Below, one piece after another: positions 11,960 through 22,601 of a stretch of DNA of 64,000 bases. Each line of letters opens with the position of its first letter. Positions within the stretch are counted from its first letter, which is position 1. This DNA comes from Oscarella lobularis (taxonomy: Eukaryota; Porifera; Homoscleromorpha; Homosclerophorida; Oscarellidae). Location of the stretch: positions 3,419,614-3,483,613 of the forward strand of contig NC_089181.1 of the NCBI RefSeq assembly GCF_947507565.1. The letters run 5' to 3'. The notes under the pieces are model-generated. The model saw only the letters and a list, made by a program, of their open reading frames with translations. It had not been told where the DNA came from and did no database searches. The translations under genes were made by a program, and so were the position numbers.

Positions 11960-13469
11960 TTAAATGAATAGCTTTGATTAATTTCGAGCAGTCACGTGCC
12001 CGCCTGTACGGGATATTTTCGCCGACCGAGTAAGCGAGCAAAGAGAGAGAAAAAGGCTCTACTTGCACGCTTTAGGATCGCCTCGAACGAAGCGTCTCAT
12101 CGCGCCTAACTCTCAGCGTACGACGAAGCGCAGTTATTGCGTCGAATCGACAGGTCGAAGTGCACCGTACAGCCTCTTCTTTGTTTCTCTACTTCGTCTG
12201 TTTGCAGTTTGCAAAGCGCCGCATGCATGATGGCTGAGCCACAGAGAAGAGAAAAAAGACACGGCGGACACGCTCACTTTTTTTTTCGTTTGCTTTTCGT
12301 TTGTAGTGCGGCGGCGCAAGTACTGTAGAATTCGCGTAGCGTACGTGCTAGGGTCCTGAGCACGACCTAAAAGACTGCTCACGCCCGGGGTCCTCGGGCA
12401 AGACCCCGTCTCACCAATACAAAAAACTGCCCCGCCGCCGCCGCCGCCACCGCGCAGTAGAAAGGAGTCGTGTTATTTTTTATTTAAAATAAACCCGGAA
12501 GTAACCCGGAAGTAGCTCAAAAAGAAAACGAACGTCCTCCCGGCGTCTTCAGGTGAAGGGCCCTTCACCCAGGCCCTCTTTCGGGGAGACAGTGACCCAT
12601 CTGTCCCGGGGGTGCCTTTATGTACCAAGGCACAGGTGGACCGCAATTGTAACCCACCGCGTCTTGCCCAAGTGGGGTGGCAGTTTATCATGCACTCATG
12701 CCACTGGAGTAGGGGATTGAATCCCCTGCTTTTGCGCCGCGTTTAACCTCTCTGGCTCGAGTTGGGCCGGTTTTATTTAGTCACCTCGGGGCCCGGAGGT
12801 GAATGGCGACATCGGAGGAAAGCTCTTCATCTGCCTCGTCCGATTGTCCATTATATTATAGATGTACCATCTGGCCAGAAAAAAAATTGCCAGTTCATAG
12901 AAGCCCCCGTATCTGACTGAGTTTGTGAAGATGACATCTCCTTCTCTTTAGGCACAAATGACATCGGAAAGAAACTAAAGTAAAACAACATTTGAAACGC
13001 AGCCTTACGTTCGTGGACAAAATTCAAAAGATCCTGAGACTGTTTTCCTTATATATATTTTTTTTCAAATTCGTCAGAGCAGTAGACCGGATTGGCTTCT
13101 TGGTGCGCTTGCTGGAGAAACAGAGCTGGTTGCGCCGCTGTACGTTCTCCCCGGGGAATGGGGGCCCCCGTTTCTGCGATTTGCAGCTCATTGCGAGGTC
13201 CTTCAGATACCGATCGCAATCCGACGAATGAGAAGTGCAACGCGAGTGCCTTTCGGACGTTTTTCATCGCGTTTATCGGCGCACTTCGACTTGGACTGTT
13301 GAAGCGCTTCTGCGCATGAGCAAGTTAGAGTTAAATAATTGCCAAAGAAGCTGCATGTCGGTGAGGCAGATTGCATAACCGAGAAATCAGCAAAAAATGA
13401 ATTTGTGTGATACTCCTATGTATAGAAAACGTAATTGACCGCGTGTAACTCTCTCCTACTATGATATGA
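11960..13469. other. Gene-free intergenic stretch with possible degenerate repeat
   Basis: No coding region with recognisable similarity was found on either strand. 12470-12780 is GC-rich and contains a direct repeat (ACCCGGAAGTA twice, ETS-like) and a block that looks repeat-derived (GGGGATTGAATCCCC). 12430-12455 is a CCG microsatellite. It may hold the promoter or the 3' ends of the flanking genes, or an old transposon remnant; I cannot classify it. Confidence 0.4.
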
Positions 13470-15410
13470 CTAAATGGACTCCCAGACGCCTATCAGATTA
13501 TCTAAGCCAAATAAATATCCGTCGCCTCGATTTCTGGGATCCGTGACTTCGTTTCGGTTGGCCGTCGTCTTGCCAAAATCAATCATCCAAACTCCAGCAT
13601 TTCCAATCGTATCACACACAAAAAGCAAAGAACTACCAATAACCTAGAGCAAGAGCGAGAAAAAACGCTAGAAAAGAAAACGTGTTTTGAATGCCAATAA
13701 ATTGACCTCGTGTTGTTGAAAGAAGGGCGATTGTTCGAGTGCTGTTCTTAGTTGATGAAGTCTATCTATTATTGTAGCCTACGCGCAGAGACAAAGAGAG
13801 ATAGTGTATTTCTCAAAGTAAGGGGTAGCGTAGCCAGGGAAGTAGGTATCACCTAGCAACGGGTTGCTAGGTAAGGGTATAATATACGGGGAGGTGCCTA
13901 ATAGCAACGGTTGCTAGGTTGTCTTACTCTGATTTTGTCGTTTTCAAACGAAAATTGATTGAGCCATTTGGCAACTTGACGAGGATCTTTCATCATTTTG
14001 AACGGTTTTATATGAGGACCCTCATGGGGAAGCTATACAGTGTGAAATGATTATGAGAGAGAGAGAGAGTCAGCTGGTCTAATTAATTACTTTTACGGCT
14101 TCTATCCTATAACCATATTCAGCTGTCGTGGAGATTGTTTCTCTCCACTGCATGTAGCGAGGTTTGGTAATTGCTTTCTGATCGTTTTCAGCGTCCGTCG
14201 GAGCGCTATTGTCAATTTTCACCATTTTCTCATACAAATCCTTCGAAGGAAAGAGTGTAGCATAATAGAAAAGAATAGAAAAAAAGAGCTTCCTCTCTTC
14301 TACCGGTCTTAGTTCCCCTTTTGCTTTCGCTTTCATTAACTCGTCTGCTAGATAGGTCCTACGTGTGTTGCACGTGTTACATGTAGACACATTTGTTCCT
14401 ATGTCTCACCGAATTCCCATTTTGATATCCATGACAGCCGGATCTTCGAAATTCGCCAAAAGATCTTGCATTTGCAAATAGGCTAAGAAGACAAGAATGT
14501 GAGAACGAACGCTGATTGTTGTAAAAGTGCTACAGTACTTACGTTGTCCTTCCTGTTGCACAACACCGTGGAAATCGGGAACAAATTGTTTGATGACGTC
14601 ACCTTGGATTTTTTCTAAAGCGACCTTTTCCCAGGAAGTTGCCTTTTTGAGTATCGTTCCAACGGCGCCAGGCTTGAAAGATCCTACAGTATGATGGGGA
14701 GATAGTCTATGACGTCATTCTCTTAATTAATTAGAGACCTTCGTGTCCAGCCAATTGAACCCACGGATACTTTTTCTTGTATTCTTGAACGAAAGGCGAC
14801 CAAAAGAGCATTTGTCTCAACAGGCCCCAAGACTGTTGCTACACAACACGGAAGTAGACGCTATAGGACATCATTCACCGTGTACTACACTTACTCGATC
14901 TTTCACCGAAGTTAATTTCTTGAAACTTCGTTTTTTCTTCGCTGGCGACGCGAGATCATCGAGATCGTCATCCGTATCGAACGTACTTGACGGCCCCGAA
15001 ATGGACGCCGAATCAGTAGCAGCGGCGGAGGCGGCGGAGGCGGAGGCGGCGGCGGCGACGACGACGGAAACATCGCTGCTGCTATTTGTCGTTGTAGAAG
15101 ACGATGGAACGTCAAGGGGGGCGATTGGAAGTGGAGGATTAGGAATAGGGAATGTTTCGCAGGAGCCAGGCGGAGGCGAATCGTTGTCCGATTCCATCGC
15201 TGTCGATGTGTAGGAAACGACGGATGAACTGCGCGACGAAGTAGTGAAGGGCGCCGCGTCAACGGGAACGCTTAGAAGTGAAGGATCGGAGGCTGTTGTC
15301 GTTCTTCTTGTCGTTGCGGCGCAATTCGACGTCGAAGACGATTCGTTTTCTTCTTCTGCTTCGTTTTCGTCGATGATTTCGATTCTTGTCTGGTCGTTCG
15401 ATGGATTCAT
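13470..15410 (-). CDS. ITPK: Inositol-1,4,5-trisphosphate 3-kinase
   Basis: Phosphorylates Ins(1,4,5)P3 to Ins(1,3,4,5)P4, ending IP3 calcium signals. The first exon encodes a long low-complexity Ser/Thr/Ala/Asp-rich N terminus. The catalytic region follows: QLAGHEG, then the inositol-kinase signature [14 protein letters not shown] (PxxxDxKxG), [52 protein letters not shown] and the C-terminal [28 protein letters not shown]. The final exon ends WESI. This is the ITPKA/B/C type, not IPMK or IP6K, judged from the [10 protein letters not shown] block. Vertebrate paralogue identity cannot be assigned. Confidence 0.9.
13851..13920. repeat. Paired palindromes in an ITPK intron
   Basis: ACCTAGCAACGGGTTGCTAGGT is a perfect inverted repeat around GG (13851-13872). 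About 40 bp on, TAGCAACGGTTGCTA repeats the same arms. The two may be the ends of a small (about 70 bp) inverted-repeat element. Confidence 0.5.
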
Positions 15411-15652
15411 CCCGGCGCCTTCTTCGCAAAACGGCGCCCCGCGATTTGTGGACGATTGAGCGACGTTGGAAACGCGATTCGGGCGTCGATTTGAGGCTCG
15501 CGTCGGATGCTAAAGCTAAACGATCCGCTATTTGCCTTCTCGCTTCAAAATCCACAAGTCCGTCCTGTTTGCTTCTTGTGGTTTTACGCATGCGCTATGA
15601 CTAATTGCGTCACGCGATAATCGTCTCTAGGGTTGCGTGCGCGACGTGGAGA
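15411..15652. promoter_or_regulatory. Divergent intergenic region ITPK / MBIP
   Basis: 242 bp between opposed start codons. Contains ACGCATGCGCTA (palindrome GCATGCGC at 15588-15595), which resembles an NRF1-type site common in animal bidirectional promoters. Function is inferred. Confidence 0.4.
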
Positions 15653-16555
15653 ATGCAGGACGACCATCTCGTTCAAATTAGCGCAACGAGAGCCGAGGTA
15701 GACACGAATGGCGATTAACTGATGATCGAACGACTTTTCATTAGATCGATAGACGTATTGGCGCATTTTCAGCCTACAAACGGAAAGAAATCGACGACAC
15801 GAACGTACGATTTTATTTTTCCGTCACCGGAAGAAAAGGTGAGTGAGTGAGAAACCGCATCCGCCCAACTCCTAATCGTCGTCGTCGCCGCCGCAGCAGC
15901 AGCAGCCAATGAAACGACGTGTGCCCGAACGCAAACCATTTTTAGAAAGAGGATTTCAACACGGATTCAGTCTTCCGGTATGTAATACAATAGTAGCCAA
16001 TAATCCATAATTATTGATATCTGCAAAGATGATTCTGATTCTGATGATGATGATGATGATAAGAAAAAACAAGGAGTTCAAACCAATAGTAGTAGTAGTA
16101 GAGACAAAGATGATGACCATTTCCATTGTGGAGTAGAAGAGAGACTTTCTAATATGGAAATTCATTTGGGAATTAGTCGAAGTGACGACGGAGGGAGAGA
16201 CGTTTATCAAAGACTTCAAAAACTAGAAGAAAGAATCTTGTTTCTTGAGGGAATGTCACCAGAATATTTTCAGGAGACATTGAATCCAGCCACTCAGCAC
16301 AATGAAAAAGCTTCTTCTCCCGAGTTCCATGCCGTTGCACATACGTTCAGTCATCCCGTTTCAGCGGTGCACCACGCTAAGAGACACAAGATGAAGAGAC
16401 AAGAGACCAATGAGGTATAATACAATGTACAGTACTAACTTTCTCTATCTCTTCTTCTTCTTCTTTTTTCTCTGCTGCAGACTTTATCTGTTGAAGAGAT
16501 GGATCAGAAGATTGCAACGCTTCAGCAGAAACTAATTGATAAACAAAAAATATAG
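15653..16555 (+). CDS. MBIP: MAP3K12-binding inhibitory protein 1
   Basis: Subunit of the ATAC histone acetyltransferase complex in animals. The N-terminal exons give [20 protein letters not shown] then [20 protein letters not shown], aligning with the first conserved block of MBIP (KAEIDRRISAFIERKQ). The central block is [15 protein letters not shown] then [20 protein letters not shown] and PEYFQETL, close to the vertebrate segment. The last exon encodes [18 protein letters not shown] and ends KQKI. Short AGC and GAT microsatellites lie in or next to its introns. The last exon overlaps the antisense TYW5 reading frame. Confidence 0.88.
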
Positions 16556-17718
16556 AATTTCTATTAGATTCATCATTACCTTCTCTAATGCAACATTTGC
16601 TCTCAATTCTTGCTATGAGTTGTCTCGCGTAAAAATCTCTGTAATCTTCCCCTGGCAATTGATGCAATGCTTTGATGGCTCTGTCTATGATTTGATTGGC
16701 TCTTGCTGCAGGCATTAGATCCTTATTTCCGTACGTATCCTTTGGGTCATAAAAACAATCATCCAAATTTTTCCAAAATGTATTGACAGCGACGCCAAAT
16801 TCAAGAGACAAAACATTGTGAAACCATAGAGCGGGAATATAGAGAATATCTCCGGCATTGAGCTGACATTCAATCCGGTGTGCTTGACTGAATAAAGGAA
16901 AGCGAAGCAAATCCGGTGAATCAATGTCTAAAACAGCCGATTTATCCCCCTTCAAATAGAGATATTGGGAATCTGTAGGCGGAAAGAAGACAACACGTTT
17001 TGACCCTGTCACTTGTATGAGTAGATTATCCATTACCTAAAGACAATACAGTGTAGCTTGATTATTATAGTCATTAGAGTAGACAATATTACATCGTAGT
17101 GAGTCCATAGATGAATGCGTGGAGAACTGATGCGAAAGACAGTTGAGAAAAGTTGATCTTGTGGAACTAAAGAGGGGATTTGAAGGTCATGTGCCAGTGT
17201 TGGAAACTGGGTGCTAAAATTGGCAACATCCTGCAGCCAGGAAATTAAGTTTTGTAAAAAAATTCGCCGGATTACCTTTCTTGGATCGTTTCCTAGAGAT
17301 CTCAAATAATATTTCTCTTCCTAAATGATGTTTGGTTGGTACAGTACAATTATTTTTAAAGGTGAAGGAAGCGTGTACCTTGCAGAAGAAAAAATCGTCT
17401 TGAATTTCTTTCGAAGCTCGTTCGACGAATTCGTCAAAAGGTAAAGTTCTGGCGAAAAATTCGAATTTCTATATTTTGTGCACGATTCATATTAGCTTAC
17501 TTGTAGGCAAAATTTTTGCTTATAAAATCCATTCTCGGCGTCGGACTGACGTGAATTCTTACGTCTTTCTTTCCACCCATCTCTTTTAGATAGGAAGGCG
17601 TCCAGAGAGAAGAGGCCGGTCCCAAACAAAAGCCTTTTAACAAAGCCGGTCTTCGTCGCTTAGAAACGTCCCTACGAAAGTCTTCGTTCGATATGCACGA
17701 GTGAAAAACGTCGACCAT
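16377..17718 (-). CDS. TYW5: tRNA wybutosine-synthesizing protein 5 (JmjC hydroxylase)
   Basis: Fe(II)/2-oxoglutarate enzyme that hydroxylates the wybutosine base at position 37 of tRNA-Phe. Blocks in order: [169 protein letters not shown] and [15 protein letters not shown]. The iron ligands HxD (THYD) and the distal His (WFHN) are present. ATG 17718 is chosen because it places the usual short leader before the first block. The 3' end is uncertain: the frame runs antisense through the last MBIP exon to 16377, adding a Glu-rich tail not found in the family; splicing near 16575 could shorten it. Confidence 0.9.
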
Positions 17719-17815
17719 GGCTAAGTGAGCATGCGCACAGCATGTGACCACAAGTGCGCAAAATCGCGCAACAGCTCCCCTTGTCTCTTTTCTTCGTCTG
17801 CGCGCCCGTCTTTCG
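17719..17815. promoter_or_regulatory. Divergent promoter region TYW5 / hnRNP H
   Basis: 97 bp separates two opposed start codons. It contains GAGCATGCGCACAGC, an NRF1-like palindromic core, plus GTGCGCAAAATCGCG. The same GCATGCGC core is present in the other divergent region at 15588, which supports use as a bidirectional promoter element. Confidence 0.45.
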
Positions 17816-19969
17816 ATGGATCAATCGGTAGAGTAGCGCCTTAGTTGTTACTAGTCTACATTGATGATGAGTATGACGTAATAGAGTGCTAGTAGCGTCG
17901 TTGGAAACACAGGAACGGCGACGAATAGCGCAAACGTCGCTTCGGCCTCCATTTCGACGTCAGGCGGCGGCGGCGGCGAAGGTTTCGTCGTTCGCGTTCG
18001 CGGCTTACCTTGGTCGTCGACGAGCGACGATATCCTTCAATTTTTCGCCCCGTTGCAAATTCGCCAGGGAACGGGCGGAATTCAATTCACTTTTACGCCC
18101 GAAGGTCGTCCATCTGGCGAAGCTTTCGTCGAATTTACGACGAGCGACGATCGCGATGCTGCGATAAAGAAGAATAACGAGCACATGGGACGACGATATA
18201 TCGAAGTATTCAAATCGAAGAAAACGGAAATGGATTGGGTTTTGAAGCGAGTTGGAGATCCACCTCTGTCGTCATCGTCGACGTCATCGGTTCCCGGATT
18301 GGGTGCAACTCTCGCGGGAATTGGTCCAACCGTTCATTCGCTTCCCTCCAAAATGGGCGGAGTCAAAGCCATAGAAACGGTTGTCAAGTTACGCGGTCTT
18401 CCTTACGATTGCAGCAAGGAAGACGTCGAGAATTTTTTTGCAGGTAAAAAAATCGCGCGCGTGACCTTTAGCGCGCGCGGGGTTCGTATGGGACCCCCTT
18501 TTCTTTGGGGGGTTTTGGGGTTGGAGCTCGTTGTCGATTAAGGGCTTCAAATCATTCCTAATGGGATCCTGTTTGTGATGGAGTCGGAGGGGAGGCGATC
18601 CGGGGAGGCATTTGTCGAGTTTATATCACCTGAGGAGGCAGAAAAAGCGCAAAAGAAACATCGTCACATGATGGCCCACAGGTTGGGACCCGGATGAGCG
18701 CGTGGGGAATGGGATGGCGCCGGTTTGGGTTACATGATATATATAAGTATTTTCGTATTTATATATAACACTATTAATTTCTTTTTTCTCTTCCCATTTC
18801 CCCTATGTCGACTTATAATAGATATATTGAAGTTTTCAAGTCGAGTCGAAGTGAAATGAAGAGAAGCGAAAGTTTGGATGGGCGTGCCCACTATTCCGGA
18901 AGGCCGGCTCCATACGAGCGACCTCGCGCCGATTACGACGTCGCGCACAATCGCTATGGAAGTGGCTACGAACGTCGTTATCGCGTGGGCGGGGGCACAA
19001 GAGGAGGATATGATGGGCGAGATGACGCGGCCGCAGCTGCTGCTGCTGCGGCGGCGGCGGGAATGGCAGCTGCGGCGGCGACATCAGGATACACGTCAAC
19101 GGGGCAATATTACGATTATTATGATGCTACCTATGGACAGGGGGGAGGGGGTTATGGGATGAGAAGAGATGGGATTGGGGGCGGGGCCGGTGCAAGTGCC
19201 GCTGGTGGAGGCGGGGCGCGAGCTCCTCATCACGTTGTTATGGCGACTGCTACTGCCATGGGAACGTCGACTGCGCATCGTGTTCGGATGCGCGGTCTTC
19301 CGTTTTCTGCATCGGAGCAAGATATCATGGCATTCTTTTCGCCACTCAATCCTGTCTCCGTGCAAATTGAGTATGATCGATCGGGTCGCGCGTCCGGAGA
19401 AGCGGCTGTCTATTTTGCGAGTCACGAGGAAGCGGGCGAGGCAATGGGAAAGAATCGACAGATGATGGGTAAAGGAAATTAATAACGCGATCACGTGATT
19501 ATTAACTTTTCTTTCTCTCATATCACATGAAGGGCATCGTTATATTGAGCTCTTTCTTCATTCGACTCCAACGCGAGCTCCTCTCGCTCAAGTAAGCGTT
19601 CCCGCTTCTCTCGCCGCCGCTGCCGCCGGTATGACGGCTCCCGCCAATCAAGTTCTTTCTGCTACTCCCACCCACGGTGTCATGGCAACGGTCAATCAAT
19701 ACGCCATTGCTCCTCCTGGCGTTGCAGCCGTTACCGAGCAACAATTGCTTACGACCGCTTATCCCGCGACCTCCATTGCGCGTACTACCATTGGGGTCCC
19801 CGTTTCGGTGTCTGGGGGCACTCTTTTGCCTTCGAGCATGGGGGGCCCCGTTTCTATCAGTATGGCTCCTACTGTTCCTACGGCTAATCCTCAGATCAAT
19901 GCCGCTAATATGGCCGCCGCTGTCGCCGGATTGCCTCCGAGGGATACGCAAACCAATTTCACCTTCTAA
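17816..19969 (+). CDS. HNRNPH: hnRNP H/F-type RNA-binding protein (three quasi-RRMs)
   Basis: Nuclear splicing regulator family that binds G tracts. ATG 17816 gives MDQS joined over a roughly 52-nt intron to SASSVVGNTG.., avoiding an in-frame stop. qRRM1: FVVRVRGLPWSSTSDDILQF..RPSGEAFVEF..HMGRRYIEVFKSK. qRRM2: TVVKLRGLPYDCSKEDVENF..GRRSGEAFVEFISPEEAEKA..RYIEVFKSSRSEM. qRRM3: HRVRMRGLPFSASEQDIMAF..GRASGEAAVYF..HRYIELF. The linker between qRRM2 and qRRM3 is Gly/Tyr/Arg-rich with an Ala run encoded by GCN repeats. The C-terminal exon is Ala/Thr/Val-rich. The arrangement (two RRMs, GYR-rich linker, third RRM, low-complexity tail) is standard for hnRNP H/F. Confidence 0.9.
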
Positions 19970-20412
19970 CTAACTAAAAACATCTCATCTCTTGTTTGTG
20001 TGTTTGTCATTGTTGTTGCTTTTTTTCTGTCTTGTCTTGTTTCTATGCCAATTAGCGCACTTTAGCAGTTACGCATATCTCATACAGGGGGGGTTTTGCA
20101 CTAACGCGCGCTGCTTCCCCGCCCTTTTTTAAAACGCGTTTTTCTCCGCTGAAGTTGTGCTATCATCGTCTTCGAAGGGGTTAGAGAACGCATTTTGATC
20201 ATATAAAACGCCTTACTGAGCGTCGCGGGTTTTCCGTTCGTCTTCGCGATTTCGCTCCTTGCCGATTTCATCGTCCGTGGACAAGTTCTTTTTCTCCTCA
20301 ATTCTCAAAGCAGCAGGCTAAACGTCTTCTTAGATAACTTAGCCTCATAGTTCGCGCGCGAACCAAAGCTTTGCTGCTTGCAAAGTGGTAAAAAAACGCG
20401 TTTTTCTAGGAC

Positions 20413-21386
20413 ATGGCTCGATCGCGTGTAAATTACCTTATGCTGACTTCTCGTCGTACGGCAGTTGTATACCGCATTATGGAGGAGATAGACTACGTCA
20501 TTCCTAACTTTTCTGTTCTCCGTGCTCGACTGCATCGATGCCAGTTCCGAGTACTTGACAAAGACGGGTCTGAGGGAGATATCGTAGATGGGTTCATTCG
20601 CTCCTCCACGGCTATCCACGAAACGTTTCCCAAGATGATTATTCCACACGAAAGTTGTGACATTCCGGTACTTACCTTTACGCAAGCGTTCTAAATTCTA
20701 GGACAATTTTATATGCATAGACTGAATCAGTGAAGAAATTCATTTACGGCGAACCTAAGCCAAAGTTTGATGACGTAGATGTGCCCGTAATATGGCGATG
20801 GGTTGACGCCGCCGAAGTTTATGCCAGTGACTCGGATTCTGCCGCTGACCCCGAAGCCGACAACGAAAACGACCGTACGCTTCGCTCTCGTCGACATCAA
20901 GGTGTCTCCACGGACGTTCCATTAGAAAACGAGGCGCCTCACCAGAACTGCGACGAGGCCGAAGACAGACCTACGGAAGATAAAGCGAAAAATGAATCTT
21001 CAACGGAAATCACAGCAGTTACCTTCAAGTGCCTCGGAGCAGCCAGACAGGAGGCACACCAGAGGACTTTAGAAATGGCGCGTGAAATTCTTTTCTCCGG
21101 CCAAAAAGTTTCTGTTAGGTTAGTTGAGGAACCCGAAAATGCGATGGATCGCAACGCAATTAGCTTTCACGTGAAAATTGGCAAAGCGTGGAATAGAATT
21201 GGTTACGTGGCACGCGAGTTGACAAATTATGTCAAACGTGCCATAGATGCTGGAGAAATTGCTGGTGTAGAAGTGAAATGGATACGCTATAGATATTGGC
21301 CAGGTGGCTGTGGATTCTACGCTGGGATATCAGTGTCACGTAGAGGGCAGTGGGAATATGACGTTATAAAGAAAAGCAGTTATTGA
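20413..21386 (+). CDS. Transposon-borne protein with HIRAN-like domain
   Basis: Two exons can be joined in frame by removing a 53-nt intron (20668-20720): ..HESCDIP then TESVKKFIYGEPKPKFDDVD, giving roughly 306 residues. The C-terminal third (ITAVTFKCLGAARQEAHQ.. VRLVEEPENAMDRNAIS..IGYVARELTNYVKRAIDAGE) has the pattern of a HIRAN domain: a basic strand, an EPxNxxDxNAI turn, then GYV..REL. HIRAN domains bind DNA ends or stalled forks in HLTF-type proteins. The middle is acidic and disordered. The N-terminal domain (MARSRVNYLMLTSRRTAVVY..) is unrecognised. It lies wholly inside the TIRs, so it is element cargo or an unrecognised transposition protein. The HIRAN call is by eye. Confidence 0.6.
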
Positions 21387-21517
21387 TCACGTTTCTTGAA
21401 TAGCGTACATGTTGCTAAACAATGTCGTTTATTAGTCTCGTACGTTAAATCACGTCGGGTAGGGGAGGGAGGGATACAGGGCCAGCATGATACATTTGGC
21501 GAATAGACGAGGATCCT

Positions 21518-21754
21518 CTAACAATCATTGATATCGTCCTTATCGGTCCAGGCCTTCTGGTCTGCAAAGAGACATTTCCGGGAAGGCGGGGATGCCACAC
21601 CTTCCGGCTCATGGGACAGCACAGCTTCATTCACGAGTGGCATCGCCAAAGGAGAATGCAATCGATTGACCTTCGAAGAAGGAGTTTGGCCTGTCGGAGA
21701 CCATACGGCGGCGAGCCTGCGCTTCGATTGCTCGCGATTCGGTTGTTTACTCAT
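21518..21754 (-). CDS. Short basic hypothetical protein inside the transposon
   Basis: 78 residues, Ser/Pro/Arg-rich, starting MSKQPNREQSKRRLAAVW and ending KAWTDKDDINDC. It lies opposite and downstream of the HIRAN-like gene. The KAWTDKDD ending hints at the beginning of a truncated Myb/trihelix-like region, but this is weak. It may be an eroded first exon of a lost gene. Confidence 0.3.
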   Translation of the reverse strand: MSKQPNREQSKRRLAAVWSPTGQTPSSKVNRLHSPLAMPLVNEAVLSHEPEGVASPPSRKCLFADQKAWTDKDDINDC

Positions 21755-22074
21755 AGAAGCACAAAAGAGAGGAATTCGTCTAGGAGCGTTTTGAATTAGA
21801 CTAGGTTCGCAGTAGATAATGACTAACCATACATTAACGTAGCTGATTTTGCATAAATAATGATATAAACGTGATGAAACCTTGACGAACCGAGACGATC
21901 ACGCGGCGTATCCGAAAAGCTTATCTACGACACGCATTGCGATATAAGCTCGCCGAATAAACGAAAACCCTGTAGGAAGTACACAGTTGGAGCGAATACG
22001 CGAAATGTGCTGAAAATTGCGAGATACAGATAAACTTGAAATTTTTAGCGCGCGTTAGTGCAAAACCCCCCCTG

Positions 22075-22083
22075 TATCTCATA
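22075..22083. repeat. Middle copy of a triple 9-bp target duplication (TATCTCATA)
   Basis: TATCTCATA occurs at 20076-20084, 22075-22083 and 22594-22602, bounding the two neighbouring transposons. The third copy overlaps the A of the DNAAF6 start codon. Confidence 0.85.
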
Positions 22084-22593
22084 GGCAGTGGCTATTGTTA
22101 CGACAGTCGTAACTGGACCTCTGAGGCTATTGTTACGACAGTCTAGCGCACTATAGAGTAGAGAGCTTATAAAGCGTTTTTTTCATGTACCTAACCCAAC
22201 CCTAACCCTAAACCTTACTGGTATCTGTGGCGGCCCCGCTCCGGGCTTAACCGCCCCAATGAGCATAGGTCGCAGAGGGGGGCTTCGCCCCCCTGGAACC
22301 ACCATGCTACGGGCGGTTAAGCCACAGTCGCGGGTGATCGTATATCGCCGGTTAGGTACAGAAAGAAAAAGAAAAAAAGAAAAAAAAAAGAGAACGCTTC
22401 GTGATTCGAACCCCGACCCGTCACGTGCCCCGTGGTTTCTGCATTCGGTCCCCTCCCAGCACCCCCCCCCTGCCCGTTGAGCTATCGCGTCATCCCTGGA
22501 AACGCAGCGTTATCGCAGGACTTTATAATGCTAGACTGCAGCTATAGTGCGCTAGACTGGCGCTCAGAAACTGTCGTAACAATAGCCACTGCG
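22084..22593. mobile_element. Non-autonomous 510-bp inverted-repeat element
   Basis: Ends GGCAGTGGCTATTGTTACGA and its inverse at the right (..GTCGTAACAATAGCCACTGCG), 24 bp with one mismatch at the outermost base. An internal pair, GTCTAGCGCACTATAG near the left and its inverse near the right, adds a second layer of symmetry. Flanked by TATCTCATA on both sides. Inside are a GC-rich hairpin (about 22230-22330), a CCCTAACCCTAA stretch near 22195 and a tRNA-like segment. No protein is encoded. Confidence 0.8.
22395..22495 (-). repeat. tRNA-derived (SINE-like) segment with Pol III boxes
   Basis: On the minus strand: GATAGCTCAACGGGCAG (A-box-like) then, about 75 nt later, GGGGTTCGAATCAC (B-box, GGTTCGANTC). 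T-rich runs follow (inverse of 22360-22390), which could terminate Pol III. The acceptor stem does not pair, so this is not a functional tRNA gene. Confidence 0.5.
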
Positions 22594-22601
22594 TATCTCA
22601 T

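Larger units (their letters stand above)
20085..22074. mobile_element. DNA transposon with perfect 28-bp TIRs carrying a HIRAN-like gene
   Basis: 1990 bp flanked by perfect terminal inverted repeats. The left end begins CAGGGGGGGTTTTGCACTAA (20085-20112) and the right end at 22047-22074 is its exact inverse. TATCTCATA lies directly outside both ends (20076-20084 and 22075-22083), a 9-bp target duplication. That length suits MULE-type elements, while the CAGGGG end is reminiscent of hAT; the superfamily is not assigned. It carries a two-exon plus-strand gene and a short minus-strand reading frame. No recognisable transposase is present. Confidence 0.85.

Noticed and set aside
12473-12691. Minus-strand frame with GTPGTDGSLSPRKRAW
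   Set aside because: No family recognised. It lies in a GC-rich, possibly repeat-derived stretch and has no supporting exons.
20085-22074. Assignment of the HIRAN element to hAT or MULE
   Set aside because: CAGGGG ends suggest hAT but the target duplication is 9 bp, as in MULEs. Without a transposase neither can be supported.
22395-22495. A functional tRNA gene on the minus strand
   Set aside because: Box A and B are present, but the acceptor and anticodon stems do not pair and the spacing is long. A SINE-like fragment is more likely.
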